From NCBI GenBank assembly GCA_030066085.1, contig JASJCI010000009.1, positions 1 through 43,820 on the forward strand: a stretch of 43,820 nt of DNA, in the 5' to 3' direction. A model generated the notes under the pieces. It did not search any database. It was given only the letters and a program-made list of their open reading frames with translations, and was not told the origin of the DNA. This DNA is from Gammaproteobacteria bacterium. GTDB taxonomy: Bacteria > Pseudomonadota > Gammaproteobacteria > GCA-001735895. Shown in pieces: positions 19,643 through 27,679 of this stretch. The translations under genes were made by a program, and so were the position numbers. Every line of letters begins with the position of its first letter. Position 1 is the stretch's first letter.

Positions 19643-20014
19643 ATGCCGAAGGAATTCGCGCGCAGCGAACGCGTGGCGTCGCACATCCAGCGCGAGCTGG
19701 CGGGACTCATCCAGCACGGGATCAAGGATCCGCGTGCCGCCGCTGCCAGTATCCTCGATGTAGAGGTCAGCAAGGATCTCGCGCATGCGCGGGTGTTCGT
19801 CAGCGTGCTCGATCCGGCGCTTGCGCCCGACTGCCTCGATGCGCTCGGCAAGGCTGCCGGGTTCCTGCAGCGCGAACTGGGCAAGACGCTCAAGGCGCGC
19901 GTCACGCCGCGACTGAGCTTCGTCTACGACGATACCGACCTGCGCGGCCGACAGCTGTCCGACCTGATCGATTCCGCGGTTGCCGCGGATCGGGACAAAC
20001 ACCGCGAATCATGA
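19643..20014 (+). CDS. rbfA: 30S ribosome-binding factor RbfA
   Basis: Small KH-fold protein that helps mature the 16S rRNA 5' end in the 30S subunit; 123 residues. Recognisable features are RSERVASHIQRELAGLIQ at the N-terminus, DVEVSKDLAHARVFVSVL in the middle, and LSFVYDDTDLRGRQLSDLID near the end. ATG 19643 was taken as the start because the longer frame lies in infB. It overlaps truB by four bases (ATGA). Cold-adaptation and rRNA-processing roles are family knowledge. Confidence 0.95.
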   Translation: MPKEFARSERVASHIQRELAGLIQHGIKDPRAAAASILDVEVSKDLAHARVFVSVLDPALAPDCLDALGKAAGFLQRELGKTLKARVTPRLSFVYDDTDLRGRQLSDLIDSAVAADRDKHRES

Positions 20015-20937
20015 GCCCTCGTGGCAACGCGCGCGTTGCTTACCGCGATATCGACGGTCTGCTGTTGTTCGATAAATCCGTCGGACCGAGTTCCAACCAG
20101 GCCCTGCAGCGGATACGGCGCCTGTTTCGCGCGCGCAAGGCCGGCCACTGCGGCAGCCTGGATCCGTTCGCCAGCGGCGTACTGCCGATCTGTTTCGGTG
20201 AAGCCACCAAGTTTTCGAACTACCTGCTGGACGCCGACAAGAGATACCGCGCCGAATGCCGACTCGGCATCCGTACCGCCACCGGCGATGTCGAGGGCGA
20301 GGTGCTTGAAGTACTGCCGGTCCGGGTAACCGAGGCCGATGTACGTGCGGCGATGGCCGGGCTGACCGGCGATATCGAGCAGGTGCCGCCAATGTACTCG
20401 GCGCTGCGCCACCAGGGCAAACGCCTGTACGAGCTTGCACGTGCCGGCGAGACGGTTGCGCGCGAGCCACGCCCGATCCGAATCCATCGTTTCGAGCTGT
20501 GTGAACTCGACGGTGAGCGGCTGAGTTTCGAAGTGTTCTGTTCGAAGGGAACCTACGTGCGCACGCTGGCCGAGGATCTGGGCGCGGCGCTGGGGTGCGG
20601 GGCCCACCTGACCGCCCTGCGCAGAACCGCGGTAGACGAGTTCGACGAAGCCGACAGCACCGACGAAGCCGGGCTGTTATCGCTGGCGGAGCAGGGCGAG
20701 ACCGCGCTCGATGCGCGGCTGCTGTCGATCTCGACCATGCTGGCGCATATTCCCGCACAGCGCTTGACGGACGAGGAAGCGCGCGCGATACGCCACGGCA
20801 AGGCGATTTCGAACGCATCCGCGGCGGCGCCCGGAATTCATCGACTGGTGGATCCCGGAGGCGCTTTTATCGGCCTCGGCGAGATCTCCCCGGGAGGTGT
20901 CATCAAGGCAAAAAGATTAATGAATACAGGCAGATAG
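20011..20937 (+). CDS. truB: tRNA pseudouridine(55) synthase TruB
   Basis: Makes pseudouridine 55 in the T loop of tRNAs. 308 residues. The catalytic aspartate is D51 in the motif HCGSLDPFASGVLPICFGEA (47-66). Further family stretches are GLTGDIEQVPPMYSALRHQG and VFCSKGTYVRTLAEDLG. The C-terminal PUA-like region runs from about residue 240. Its ATG shares four bases with the rbfA stop. An in-frame upstream extension is only the shadow of infB and rbfA. Confidence 0.96.
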   Translation: MSPRGNARVAYRDIDGLLLFDKSVGPSSNQALQRIRRLFRARKAGHCGSLDPFASGVLPICFGEATKFSNYLLDADKRYRAECRLGIRTATGDVEGEVLEVLPVRVTEADVRAAMAGLTGDIEQVPPMYSALRHQGKRLYELARAGETVAREPRPIRIHRFELCELDGERLSFEVFCSKGTYVRTLAEDLGAALGCGAHLTALRRTAVDEFDEADSTDEAGLLSLAEQGETALDARLLSISTMLAHIPAQRLTDEEARAIRHGKAISNASAAAPGIHRLVDPGGAFIGLGEISPGGVIKAKRLMNTGR

Positions 20938-20962
20938 CTCCCATTGTGGGGTGCTGCCGGCA

Positions 20963-20984
20963 TTTACCGCGGGATTGCGGTGAA
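20963..20984 (+). other. Hairpin between truB and rpsO
   Basis: TTTACCGC (20963-20970) pairs with GCGGTGAA (20977-20984) around GGGATT, with one T-G pair. The following bases are only mildly T-rich (AGTTCTTGTT), so it would be at best a weak terminator. It could instead be an RNA processing or stabilising stem at the end of the truB message. It lies just upstream of the rpsO promoter. Confidence 0.35.
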
Positions 20985-20989
20985 AGTTC

Positions 20990-21018
20990 TTGTTACCACC
21001 ACCGCAGATAGGTAGAAT
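20990..21018 (+). promoter_or_regulatory. Predicted sigma70 promoter for rpsO-pnp
   Basis: TTGTTA (20990-20995) and TAGAAT (21013-21018) are separated by exactly 17 bases and match 4/6 and 5/6 of the consensus. The predicted start near 21025 gives a leader of about 27 bases. A separate promoter for rpsO within this gene block is also known in E. coli, which supports the call. Confidence 0.65.
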
Positions 21019-21020
21019 AC

Positions 21021-21037
21021 GGGCCTTTTTCGGGCCC
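21021..21037 (+). promoter_or_regulatory. Leader hairpin of rpsO
   Basis: GGGCC (21021-21025) can pair with GGCCC (21033-21037) around TTTTTCG. The ribosome site CGAGG (21039-21043) follows directly. S15 is known to repress its own translation through leader structures in several bacteria; this small hairpin beside the ribosome site is a candidate for that role here, but its shape alone does not prove it. If transcription starts near 21025 the left arm would be incomplete. Confidence 0.3.
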
Positions 21038-21051
21038 ACGAGGTTTAATCC

Positions 21052-21321
21052 ATGGCAATGTCAGCTGCACAAAAGGCTGAAATTATCTCCAGTTATCAGC
21101 AGGGTGAGGGCGATACCGGCTCTCCCGAAGTGCAGGTTGCGCTTCTGACTCATCAGATCAGTCATCTGACCGAGCACTTCAAGACGCACATCCACGACCA
21201 TCACTCGCGTCGCGGACTGTTACGCATGGTTAACCAGCGCCGCAATCTTCTGGATTACCTCAAATCGAAGAACCAGCAGCGCTACCGGGACCTGATCGCC
21301 AGACTCGGTCTGCGTCGTTAA
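21052..21321 (+). CDS. rpsO: 30S ribosomal protein S15
   Basis: Primary 16S rRNA-binding protein of the platform, 89 residues, the same length as in E. coli. Signature stretches are [20 protein letters not shown] and [22 protein letters not shown], with the ending [12 protein letters not shown] 21052 has a good ribosome site (CGAGG, 21039-21043, eight bases away); a second ATG at 21058 is less well placed. Only 16 bases separate it from pnp and they hold no terminator, so the two are co-transcribed. Confidence 0.97.
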   Translation: MAMSAAQKAEIISSYQQGEGDTGSPEVQVALLTHQISHLTEHFKTHIHDHHSRRGLLRMVNQRRNLLDYLKSKNQQRYRDLIARLGLRR

Positions 21322-21337
21322 GCATAGTGAGACAATC

Positions 21338-23440
21338 GTGAATCCAATCAAAAAGACATTTCAGTACGGCGCACACGAAGTTACGCTGGAAACCGGAGAA
21401 GTAGCGCGCCAGGCCAGCGGTGCTGTATTTGTAAACATGGCGGACACGGTTGTCATGGTCACCGTCGTCGGTAACCGCAACGCGGATCCGGGCCGGGACT
21501 TTTTCCCGCTGACCGTCGACTACCAGGAAAAAACCTACGCCGCGGGACGTATTCCCGGCGGCTTCTTCAAGCGCGAGGGACGCCCCAGCGAAAAGGAAAC
21601 CCTGACCTGCCGCCTGATCGACCGACCGATCCGGCCCCTGTTTCCCAAGGGATTCATGAACGAAGTGCAGATCGTCGCCAACGTCATGTCGATGAATCCC
21701 GAGGTCGATCCGGACGTGCCGGCGATGCTCGGCGCCTCGGCCGCGCTGGCGGTTTCCGGGATACCGTTCGCCGGCCCGATCGGCGCTGCTCGCGTCGGTT
21801 ACCTCAACGGCGAATACGTGCTCAACCCGACCCACAGTCAGCTCGAGGATTCCGAGCTGGACCTGGTTGTCGCCGGCACGCGTAACGCGGTGCTGATGGT
21901 GGAATCGGAAGCCAAGTGCCTGTCCGAGGAAGTCATGCTCGGCTCGGTGGTCTACGGCCACGAGCAGATGCAGGCCGCGATCGCCGCGATCGAGGAACTC
22001 GCGCGCGACGCGGGTGCCGAGGCCTGGGACTGGCAGGCGCCGGAAACCGACGAAAGCCTGCTGGAGAAGGTCAAAGCCGCCGGCGAAGCTCGCATCGCCG
22101 AAGGCTTCACGATCGCCGACAAGATGGAACGTCAAAACACGCTGAGCGCGATCCGCAGCGAAATCGTCGACAGCCTGGTGAGCGACGACGAGAATTCGCC
22201 GGACGAGGGCGCCGTGCGCGGTATGATCGGTAAACTCGAAAAGTCGATCGTCCGCGGTCGTATCCTGGCCGGTGAAAAACGTATCGACGGTCGCGACCAG
22301 GATACGGTACGCCCGATCCGAATTCGCACCGGCGTACTGCCGCGTACCCATGGCTCTGCACTGTTTACCCGCGGCGAAACCCAGGCTCTGGTGGTCACCA
22401 CGCTCGGCACCGGCCGCGACGCCCAGCTGATTGACGCGATCGAAGGTACTTACCGCGAAAACTTCATGATGCACTACAACTTCCCGCCGTCCAGCGTGGG
22501 CGAAACGGGTCGGGTCGGCAGCCCCAAGCGGCGCGAGATCGGTCACGGCCGTCTTGCCAAGCGCGGGGTACAGGCGGTGATGCCGCATGTCGACGATTTC
22601 CCCTACGTCATTCGCGTGGTGTCCGAAATTACCGAGTCCAACGGTTCGTCATCGATGGCCAGCGTCTGCGGCGCAAGCCTCGCGCTGATGGATGCGGGTG
22701 TGCCGCTGAGTTCACCGGTAGCCGGCATCGCGATGGGCCTGATCAAGGAAGGGGACGACTTTGCGGTCCTGTCAGACATTCTCGGTGACGAAGATCATCT
22801 CGGCGATATGGACTTCAAGGTAGCCGGTACCAGCGATGGTGTCAGCGCGCTGCAGATGGACATCAAGATCGATGGCATCACCACCGAGATCATGCAGCAG
22901 GCACTGGACCAGGCCAAGGCCGGTCGCCTGCACATCCTCGGCGAGATGAACAAGGTCATTTCCGAAAGCCGTGCCGAAATGTCCGAATACGCGCCGCGCC
23001 TGATCACCTTCCGCATCAATCCGGAAAAGATCCGCGACGTGATTGGCAAGGGTGGTGCGACCATTCGTGCGATCACCGAGGAAACCGGCGCTACGATCGA
23101 GGTGGACGATGACGGTGTGGTCAAGATTGCATCGGTGGAAAAGGCCGCCGGTGACGAAGCACGCCGCCGCGTCGAGCAGGTGACTGCCGAGGTCGAGGTG
23201 GGTGTCGTTTATGAAGGCAAGGTTGCCAAGATCATGGACTTCGGTGCCTTCGTCAACATCCTGCCGGGCAAGGACGGCCTGGTGCACATCTCGCAGATCT
23301 CCGATGAGCGTGTCGAGAACGTCAGCGACAAGCTGTCCGAAGGCGACATCATCAAGGTCAAGGTACTGGAAGTGGATCGCCAGGGCCGCATCCGGCTGAG
23401 CATGAAGGCGGTCGACGCCGACGAGGCGGCCACTGCCTGA
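21338..23440 (+). CDS. pnp: Polyribonucleotide nucleotidyltransferase (PNPase)
   Basis: Phosphorolytic 3'-5' exoribonuclease and component of the RNA degradosome, 700 residues. Two RNase PH-like domains flank a helical domain; the second contains the [17 protein letters not shown] region and the catalytic-site region with [19 protein letters not shown] domain ([17 protein letters not shown], near residue 560) and an S1 domain (about 620-690) follow. The start is GTG at 21338, giving the usual N-terminus ([11 protein letters not shown]). A strong terminator comes 20 bases after the stop. Confidence 0.97.
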   Translation: MNPIKKTFQYGAHEVTLETGEVARQASGAVFVNMADTVVMVTVVGNRNADPGRDFFPLTVDYQEKTYAAGRIPGGFFKREGRPSEKETLTCRLIDRPIRPLFPKGFMNEVQIVANVMSMNPEVDPDVPAMLGASAALAVSGIPFAGPIGAARVGYLNGEYVLNPTHSQLEDSELDLVVAGTRNAVLMVESEAKCLSEEVMLGSVVYGHEQMQAAIAAIEELARDAGAEAWDWQAPETDESLLEKVKAAGEARIAEGFTIADKMERQNTLSAIRSEIVDSLVSDDENSPDEGAVRGMIGKLEKSIVRGRILAGEKRIDGRDQDTVRPIRIRTGVLPRTHGSALFTRGETQALVVTTLGTGRDAQLIDAIEGTYRENFMMHYNFPPSSVGETGRVGSPKRREIGHGRLAKRGVQAVMPHVDDFPYVIRVVSEITESNGSSSMASVCGASLALMDAGVPLSSPVAGIAMGLIKEGDDFAVLSDILGDEDHLGDMDFKVAGTSDGVSALQMDIKIDGITTEIMQQALDQAKAGRLHILGEMNKVISESRAEMSEYAPRLITFRINPEKIRDVIGKGGATIRAITEETGATIEVDDDGVVKIASVEKAAGDEARRRVEQVTAEVEVGVVYEGKVAKIMDFGAFVNILPGKDGLVHISQISDERVENVSDKLSEGDIIKVKVLEVDRQGRIRLSMKAVDADEAATA

Positions 23441-23460
23441 AGCTGAAAAAGGCTTCCCCG

Positions 23461-23494
23461 AAAAAAACCGCGGCTTCGAAACCGCGGTTTTTTT
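23461..23494. terminator. Bidirectional terminator between pnp and the zinc-ribbon gene
   Basis: Seven A, CCGCGG (23468-23473), an eight-base loop, CCGCGG (23482-23487) and seven T form a stem that has a U tract in both directions. It ends pnp on the plus strand. On the minus strand it follows the convergent ilvE-side transcript, whose last gene stops at 23493-23495, overlapping the T tract. Confidence 0.92.
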
Positions 23495-23711
23495 ATGTCT
23501 GCAGCAGTTTGTAGATGGCGCCGCAGTAAGGGCAGCGGGCTTCACCACCGTTTTCCATGACCGGGATGTAGACCCGCGGGTGGGAGTTCCACAGGCTGCT
23601 GCCCGGCATGGGGCAGTGAATCGGCAGATCTTCCGGTTTGACTTCGATCGCGGACTTCGCGTTCGGCGTGGCGTAGCTGCCCTGATCGGCTGCGGTATCT
23701 GGATTGACCAT
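23493..23711 (-). CDS. Small CHCC-type zinc-finger domain protein
   Basis: A 72-residue protein with C33, H44, C60 and C63 spaced as in the zf-CHCC family (PF10276). That family includes the mitochondrial complex I accessory subunit NDUFS6 and related bacterial proteins. The fold is a small zinc ribbon: IHCPMPGSSLWNSHPRVYIP, then ARCPYCGAIYKL. Residues 1-25 are polar and probably flexible. The ATG lies four bases after the ilvE stop, so it is the last gene of the glnE-ilvE transcript. Function in gammaproteobacteria is not established; a link to complex I is only suggested by the family. Confidence 0.85.
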   Translation of the reverse strand: MVNPDTAADQGSYATPNAKSAIEVKPEDLPIHCPMPGSSLWNSHPRVYIPVMENGGEARCPYCGAIYKLLQT

Positions 23712-23715
23712 CTGC

Positions 23716-24639
23716 TTATGTTACCAGGGTTAACAGGTCGAGATACTTGTCGTTGCGTCCGTGGACGAGATCGAAGTAGTCGGATTGCAGGACCTCGGTA
23801 ATCGGACCGCGTGCGCCGGGCCCGATGGCGCGGCCGTCGAGTTCGGCAATCGGCGTCACCTCGGCCGCGGTGCCGGTGAAAAAGGCTTCGTCGGCGACGT
23901 AGATTTCATCCCGCGTGAGTCGCTTGGTAACGATTTCGAAACCGCGGTCTTCGGCGAGCCGAAAGATCGTCTTGCGCGTGATGCCGTTCAGCGCGGTCGT
24001 CGTTTCGGGCGTGTAGAGAATGCCGTCGCGCACGACGAAGATATTTTCGCCGCTGCCCTCGGCGACGTAACCTTCCGGGTCGAGCAACAGGGCCTCGTCG
24101 TAGCCGTCACGCAGGGCTTCGCCCAGCGCCACCATCGAATTGATGTACTGGCCGTTGGCCTTGGCCTTGGTCATCGCGATGTTCGGATGATGGCGGGTGT
24201 AGGACGAGGTGCGAATGCGGATACCTTTTTCGAGACCTTCCTGGCCGAGGTAGGAACCCCATTCCCAGGCAGCGACGATGCAGCGCACGCTGAGATTGTC
24301 GGCGCGCAGTCCCATGCCCTCGGAGCCGTAAAAAACCATCGGCCGGATATAGGCGCTGTCGAGGTTGTTATCGCGCACCGCGGCGATCTGGGCATCCATC
24401 AGCTGCTGCTTGTTCCAGCCGATGTTCATGCCGAGCACCTTGCAGGAATCGAGCAGGCGAAGCGTATGCGCCTCGAGCGCAAAAATGGCGGTACCCTGGT
24501 CGGCGTGGTAGGCGCGCACGCCCTCGAAACAGCCCATGCCGTAGTGCAGGGTATGGGTGAGTACGTGGACCGTGGCTTCGCGCCAGGGCACCATTTCGCC
24601 GTCGAACCAGATGTATCCATCGCGATCGGCCATCGACAT
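23716..24639 (-). CDS. ilvE: Branched-chain amino-acid aminotransferase
   Basis: PLP-dependent class IV aminotransferase for the last step of valine, leucine and isoleucine synthesis, 307 residues. K160 in TKAKANGQYINSM aligns with the PLP lysine of E. coli IlvE. Other landmarks are HYGMGCFEGVRAY, EGYVAEGSGENIFVVRDG and FFTGTAAEVTPI. I chose the ATG at 24637-24639: GGGAG in the last codons of glnE lies about ten bases upstream, and the glnE TAG is two bases before the start. Longer in-frame starts lie within glnE. Confidence 0.95.
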   Translation of the reverse strand: MSMADRDGYIWFDGEMVPWREATVHVLTHTLHYGMGCFEGVRAYHADQGTAIFALEAHTLRLLDSCKVLGMNIGWNKQQLMDAQIAAVRDNNLDSAYIRPMVFYGSEGMGLRADNLSVRCIVAAWEWGSYLGQEGLEKGIRIRTSSYTRHHPNIAMTKAKANGQYINSMVALGEALRDGYDEALLLDPEGYVAEGSGENIFVVRDGILYTPETTTALNGITRKTIFRLAEDRGFEIVTKRLTRDEIYVADEAFFTGTAAEVTPIAELDGRAIGPGARGPITEVLQSDYFDLVHGRNDKYLDLLTLVT

Positions 24640-24641
24640 GT

Positions 24642-27476
24642 CTAATCTTCTCCCGTGCCGAAACAGTCGTTCCAGCACAACATAACCTGTTGTAATTGTG
24701 CGGCCACTGTTTCCGCGGCGACTTCGCCGTTCTCGTTCTGCAACACGGACTCGTGCAACAAGTGATGATAATGTTGATAGATTTCAGCGAGTTGCGATTG
24801 CGAGCCGGAAATCAGGCCGAGACGAAACAGTTCTCCGAGCAGGCGAATGTTATCAGAATACAAATGCTCCGAGCCAATATTATTTGCCTGCGAAAGTACC
24901 TCGTACTGCACCAGGAACTCGATGTCGACCATGCCACCGCGCGCCTGCTTGAGGTCGATGCGATCGGCCTCGGAGGGTTGCTTGTGACGGTACATGCGCA
25001 GGCGCATGTCGACGATTTCCTGTGCCAGTGAAGTCTTGTCGCGCGGTTGCTGCAGCACGCTGCGGCGGATGTCGGCAAAACGCTCGCCGAGCGCCTTGCT
25101 GCCCGCGACCGCGCGCGCGCGCACGAGTGCCTGGTGTTCCCAGGTCCAGGCCTTTTCCTGCTGGTAACGCTGGTACGCGGGCAGCGACGAAACCAGCAAA
25201 CCCTTGGAGCCATCGGGACGCAGGCGCGAATCGATTTCGTAAAGCTTGCCGGACGGCGTCATGACGCTGATCAGCGAAATGATCTTCTGCGCCAGGCGCG
25301 CGAAATACATCGTGTTTTCGATGCACCTGGCGCCGTTGGTGTACTGTTGCTCACCCTCGGAATCGTGCAGGAAGATGACGTCGAGGTCCGAGCGGTAATG
25401 CAGTTCCCGTCCACCGAGCTTGCCATAACCGATAATCGCGAACTCGGCGCGCCGATTGACGCCGTCGACACTACATTCGGGTTCGCCGTAGGTCTCGCCG
25501 AGGCTGGCGCGGGCCAGATCGTAAACGGCCTCCAGCACGACCTCTGCGAGGTCGCTGAGACAGGCGCTCGCCTGCAGCGCGTCGAGGTTGCCGGCGAGCT
25601 CGGCGCTGGCAACCACCAGGGTCATTTCGCGCTTGAACAGGCGCAGCGTATCGAGTTCGAGTTCGGTGTCGCCGGCGACGTTGGCGAGGCGGGCACGTAA
25701 TTGCGCCAGCAGCGCGTCGCGCTCCGGCAACTGCTGCGCGCTATCCTCGATCAGGTTTTCCAGCAACATGGGGTAGGCGGCAACTTCGTCCGCGATCCAG
25801 GCGCTGTTGTCGAACAAATGCGTCAGGCGATCCAGCAGTACCGGGTTTTGCACCAGTAGCTCGAAGTAGACGCTGCGCCCGGCGATGGACGAGAACAGGC
25901 GCATGAACCGATCGAACAGCAGTGCGTGACAGCGACCGTTGGCGATACTCTGCACGAGTCCCGGCAACAGGCTGTTGAAACGCTGGCGCGCGCGCGTGGA
26001 CATGAAACCCCAGGCCTTGGAGCGCACGAACTCGGTCATACGAAGATTGATCTCGGCGCGCGATTCGAGCCTGCTGTCGCGGATGAAATCCCACTCGTGG
26101 TCGTCTTCCGGTGGTTCGCTGAAATCGGCGCCGACCGCGACCGTGGCGTCACTGGTGGTCTCGCGCTTGAACAGTTCGGTGAAGTGATGACTGACGCGGT
26201 CGCGATGGTGCTGCAACTCGTGCAGCAGCGATGCCCAGTCCGCGAAGTCGAGCGTCGCGGCGATGCGTGCCTGCTGAATCGGCTGTGACGGCAGATCGTG
26301 GGTTTGCTGATCGTCATACATCTGTATCCGGTTTTCCAGCCGGCGCAGGAAACAATAGGCCTTGCGTAATTCGTCGATGACCGCTGCGTCGACGATGGCC
26401 TGTTCCGCCAGCGCATCGAAGCAGTCGAAAATGCCGGTCTGCTGCAGGCGGTGATTGCGACCACCCTTGAGGATCTGGAAGGCCTGGACAAAAAACTCGA
26501 TCTCGCGAATGCCGCCGGGGCCGACCTTGATATTGACGCGCATGGCCCTTGCGCGGGCCTGTACATCGATCTTGTCCTTCAGGGTCGCCAGCCCCTCGAA
26601 CACCCGGTAGTCGTGGTAGCGTCGGTAGACGAAGGGACGAATCAACGAGCCGAGATAGTCGTGATCGGCCGTGCTGCCGCTGAGCAGGCGCGCCTTGACC
26701 ATCGCGTACTGTTCCCATTCGCGGCCGTGCAGCTGGTAATAGTGTTCGAGCGCGGCGTGACTGAGCACCACCGGGCCGGATTCGCCCCAGGGCCGCAGGC
26801 GCAGGTCGACCCGGTAGGCGAAACCGTCGGCGGTGTTTTCCGACAGGACCTGGCTCAGCATGCGTACGAGCCGGGTAAAATATTCCTGGTAACTCAGCTG
26901 GCCGAAGCCGGCCAGTTCACCATCACTGTCGAAACAGCAGATCAGGTCGATATCGGACGAGAAGTTGAGTTCGCGTCCGCCGAGTTTGCCCATGGCGATG
27001 ACATTGAGCAGCATGGGCTCGCCGGCCTGGGTCACCGGCTGCCCGTGCTTGTCGGCCAGCAAGCGGTTGCAGGCCGCCAGTGCTTCGCCGATCACCTGGT
27101 CGGCGAGATCGCTGAGCCGGCGCAGGGTATCCTCATCGGTGGCAGCACGCGCGACGTCGAAAAAAATGATAGCGAGGTGCTTGCGATGGCGGTAGCGCCG
27201 CAGGCGCGACTTGACCTGATCGAGATCAACTCGATCTTCCGACGCCAGGTCGATAATCGCGTCGTCGAGGCTGAAGTCATCGAGCGCGAGCAGTTCCCGT
27301 GCCAGACCGGGATCGCGACCCAGCTGCCGCAGAGCGTATGGACTTGCAAGCGCAAGTTGCTCGAGGTCCCGCCACGCCTGCGGATCGAGATCGCCATCGC
27401 GCAGGGCCTCGCAGAGGTTCAGCCACGGCTGGCGCTGGTCTTCCAGCAGGGCAGGAATATGACTGGATGTCGACAT
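24642..27476 (-). CDS. glnE: Bifunctional glutamine synthetase adenylyltransferase/adenylyl-removase
   Basis: Adds and removes AMP on glutamine synthetase according to nitrogen state, signalled by PII. The 944-residue protein has two nucleotidyltransferase domains with the same motif: GRELNFSSDIDLICCFD (SSDID at 173-177) in the N-terminal removase half, and GRELHYRSDLDVIFLHD (SDLD at 696-699) in the C-terminal transferase half. Each is followed by a helical domain. It is the first gene of the glnE-ilvE-zinc-ribbon transcript. A TATAAA (minus strand, 27486-27491) would place its start of transcription only a few bases before the ATG. Confidence 0.96.
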   Translation of the reverse strand: MSTSSHIPALLEDQRQPWLNLCEALRDGDLDPQAWRDLEQLALASPYALRQLGRDPGLARELLALDDFSLDDAIIDLASEDRVDLDQVKSRLRRYRHRKHLAIIFFDVARAATDEDTLRRLSDLADQVIGEALAACNRLLADKHGQPVTQAGEPMLLNVIAMGKLGGRELNFSSDIDLICCFDSDGELAGFGQLSYQEYFTRLVRMLSQVLSENTADGFAYRVDLRLRPWGESGPVVLSHAALEHYYQLHGREWEQYAMVKARLLSGSTADHDYLGSLIRPFVYRRYHDYRVFEGLATLKDKIDVQARARAMRVNIKVGPGGIREIEFFVQAFQILKGGRNHRLQQTGIFDCFDALAEQAIVDAAVIDELRKAYCFLRRLENRIQMYDDQQTHDLPSQPIQQARIAATLDFADWASLLHELQHHRDRVSHHFTELFKRETTSDATVAVGADFSEPPEDDHEWDFIRDSRLESRAEINLRMTEFVRSKAWGFMSTRARQRFNSLLPGLVQSIANGRCHALLFDRFMRLFSSIAGRSVYFELLVQNPVLLDRLTHLFDNSAWIADEVAAYPMLLENLIEDSAQQLPERDALLAQLRARLANVAGDTELELDTLRLFKREMTLVVASAELAGNLDALQASACLSDLAEVVLEAVYDLARASLGETYGEPECSVDGVNRRAEFAIIGYGKLGGRELHYRSDLDVIFLHDSEGEQQYTNGARCIENTMYFARLAQKIISLISVMTPSGKLYEIDSRLRPDGSKGLLVSSLPAYQRYQQEKAWTWEHQALVRARAVAGSKALGERFADIRRSVLQQPRDKTSLAQEIVDMRLRMYRHKQPSEADRIDLKQARGGMVDIEFLVQYEVLSQANNIGSEHLYSDNIRLLGELFRLGLISGSQSQLAEIYQHYHHLLHESVLQNENGEVAAETVAAQLQQVMLCWNDCFGTGED

Positions 27477-27492
27477 CGAAGTGGTTTTATAT

Positions 27493-27517
27493 GCGAATGA
27501 GAACTACTATCATTAGC
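27493..27517. promoter_or_regulatory. Two overlapping Fur-box-like sites
   Basis: GCGAATGAGAACTACTATC (27493-27511) and GAGAACTACTATCATTAGC (27499-27517) each match 13 of 19 positions of the Fur consensus GATAATGATAATCATTATC. They are offset by six bases, the register expected for overlapping Fur dimers. The site is in the intergenic region between glnE and a ferric-iron-type ABC transporter. It is AT-rich against a GC-rich background, and it also sits directly upstream of the TATAAA candidate of glnE. Confidence 0.6.
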
Positions 27518-27623
27518 TTTCGTATTGGATTTTGTCCCGAGTTTACCGGTCTTGCACAAATACTTGCTGCCGACGCAGTGTACCGTCGATTACTCCCGAC
27601 CGAAAACCGCTGTTACGCGGGAT

Positions 27624-27649
27624 GCGGGCGGGCTTCGCGTGTCGCCCGC
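27624..27649. repeat. GC-rich inverted repeat before the permease gene
   Basis: GCGGGCG (27624-27630) and CGCCCGC (27643-27649) form a 7-bp stem with a 12-base loop. No T tract follows. It lies 31 bases before the permease start in a leader of about 160 bases after the Fur-like sites. It may be a leader structure or chance in GC-rich DNA. Confidence 0.35.
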
Positions 27650-27679
27650 GCACCGCTCCGCTGATTTGATACCGATACC

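Noticed and set aside
27491-27664. 57-codon frame across the Fur-like region upstream of the permease
   Set aside because: No ribosome site, no recognisable peptide, and its first codons coincide with the regulatory site; it is more likely leader sequence.
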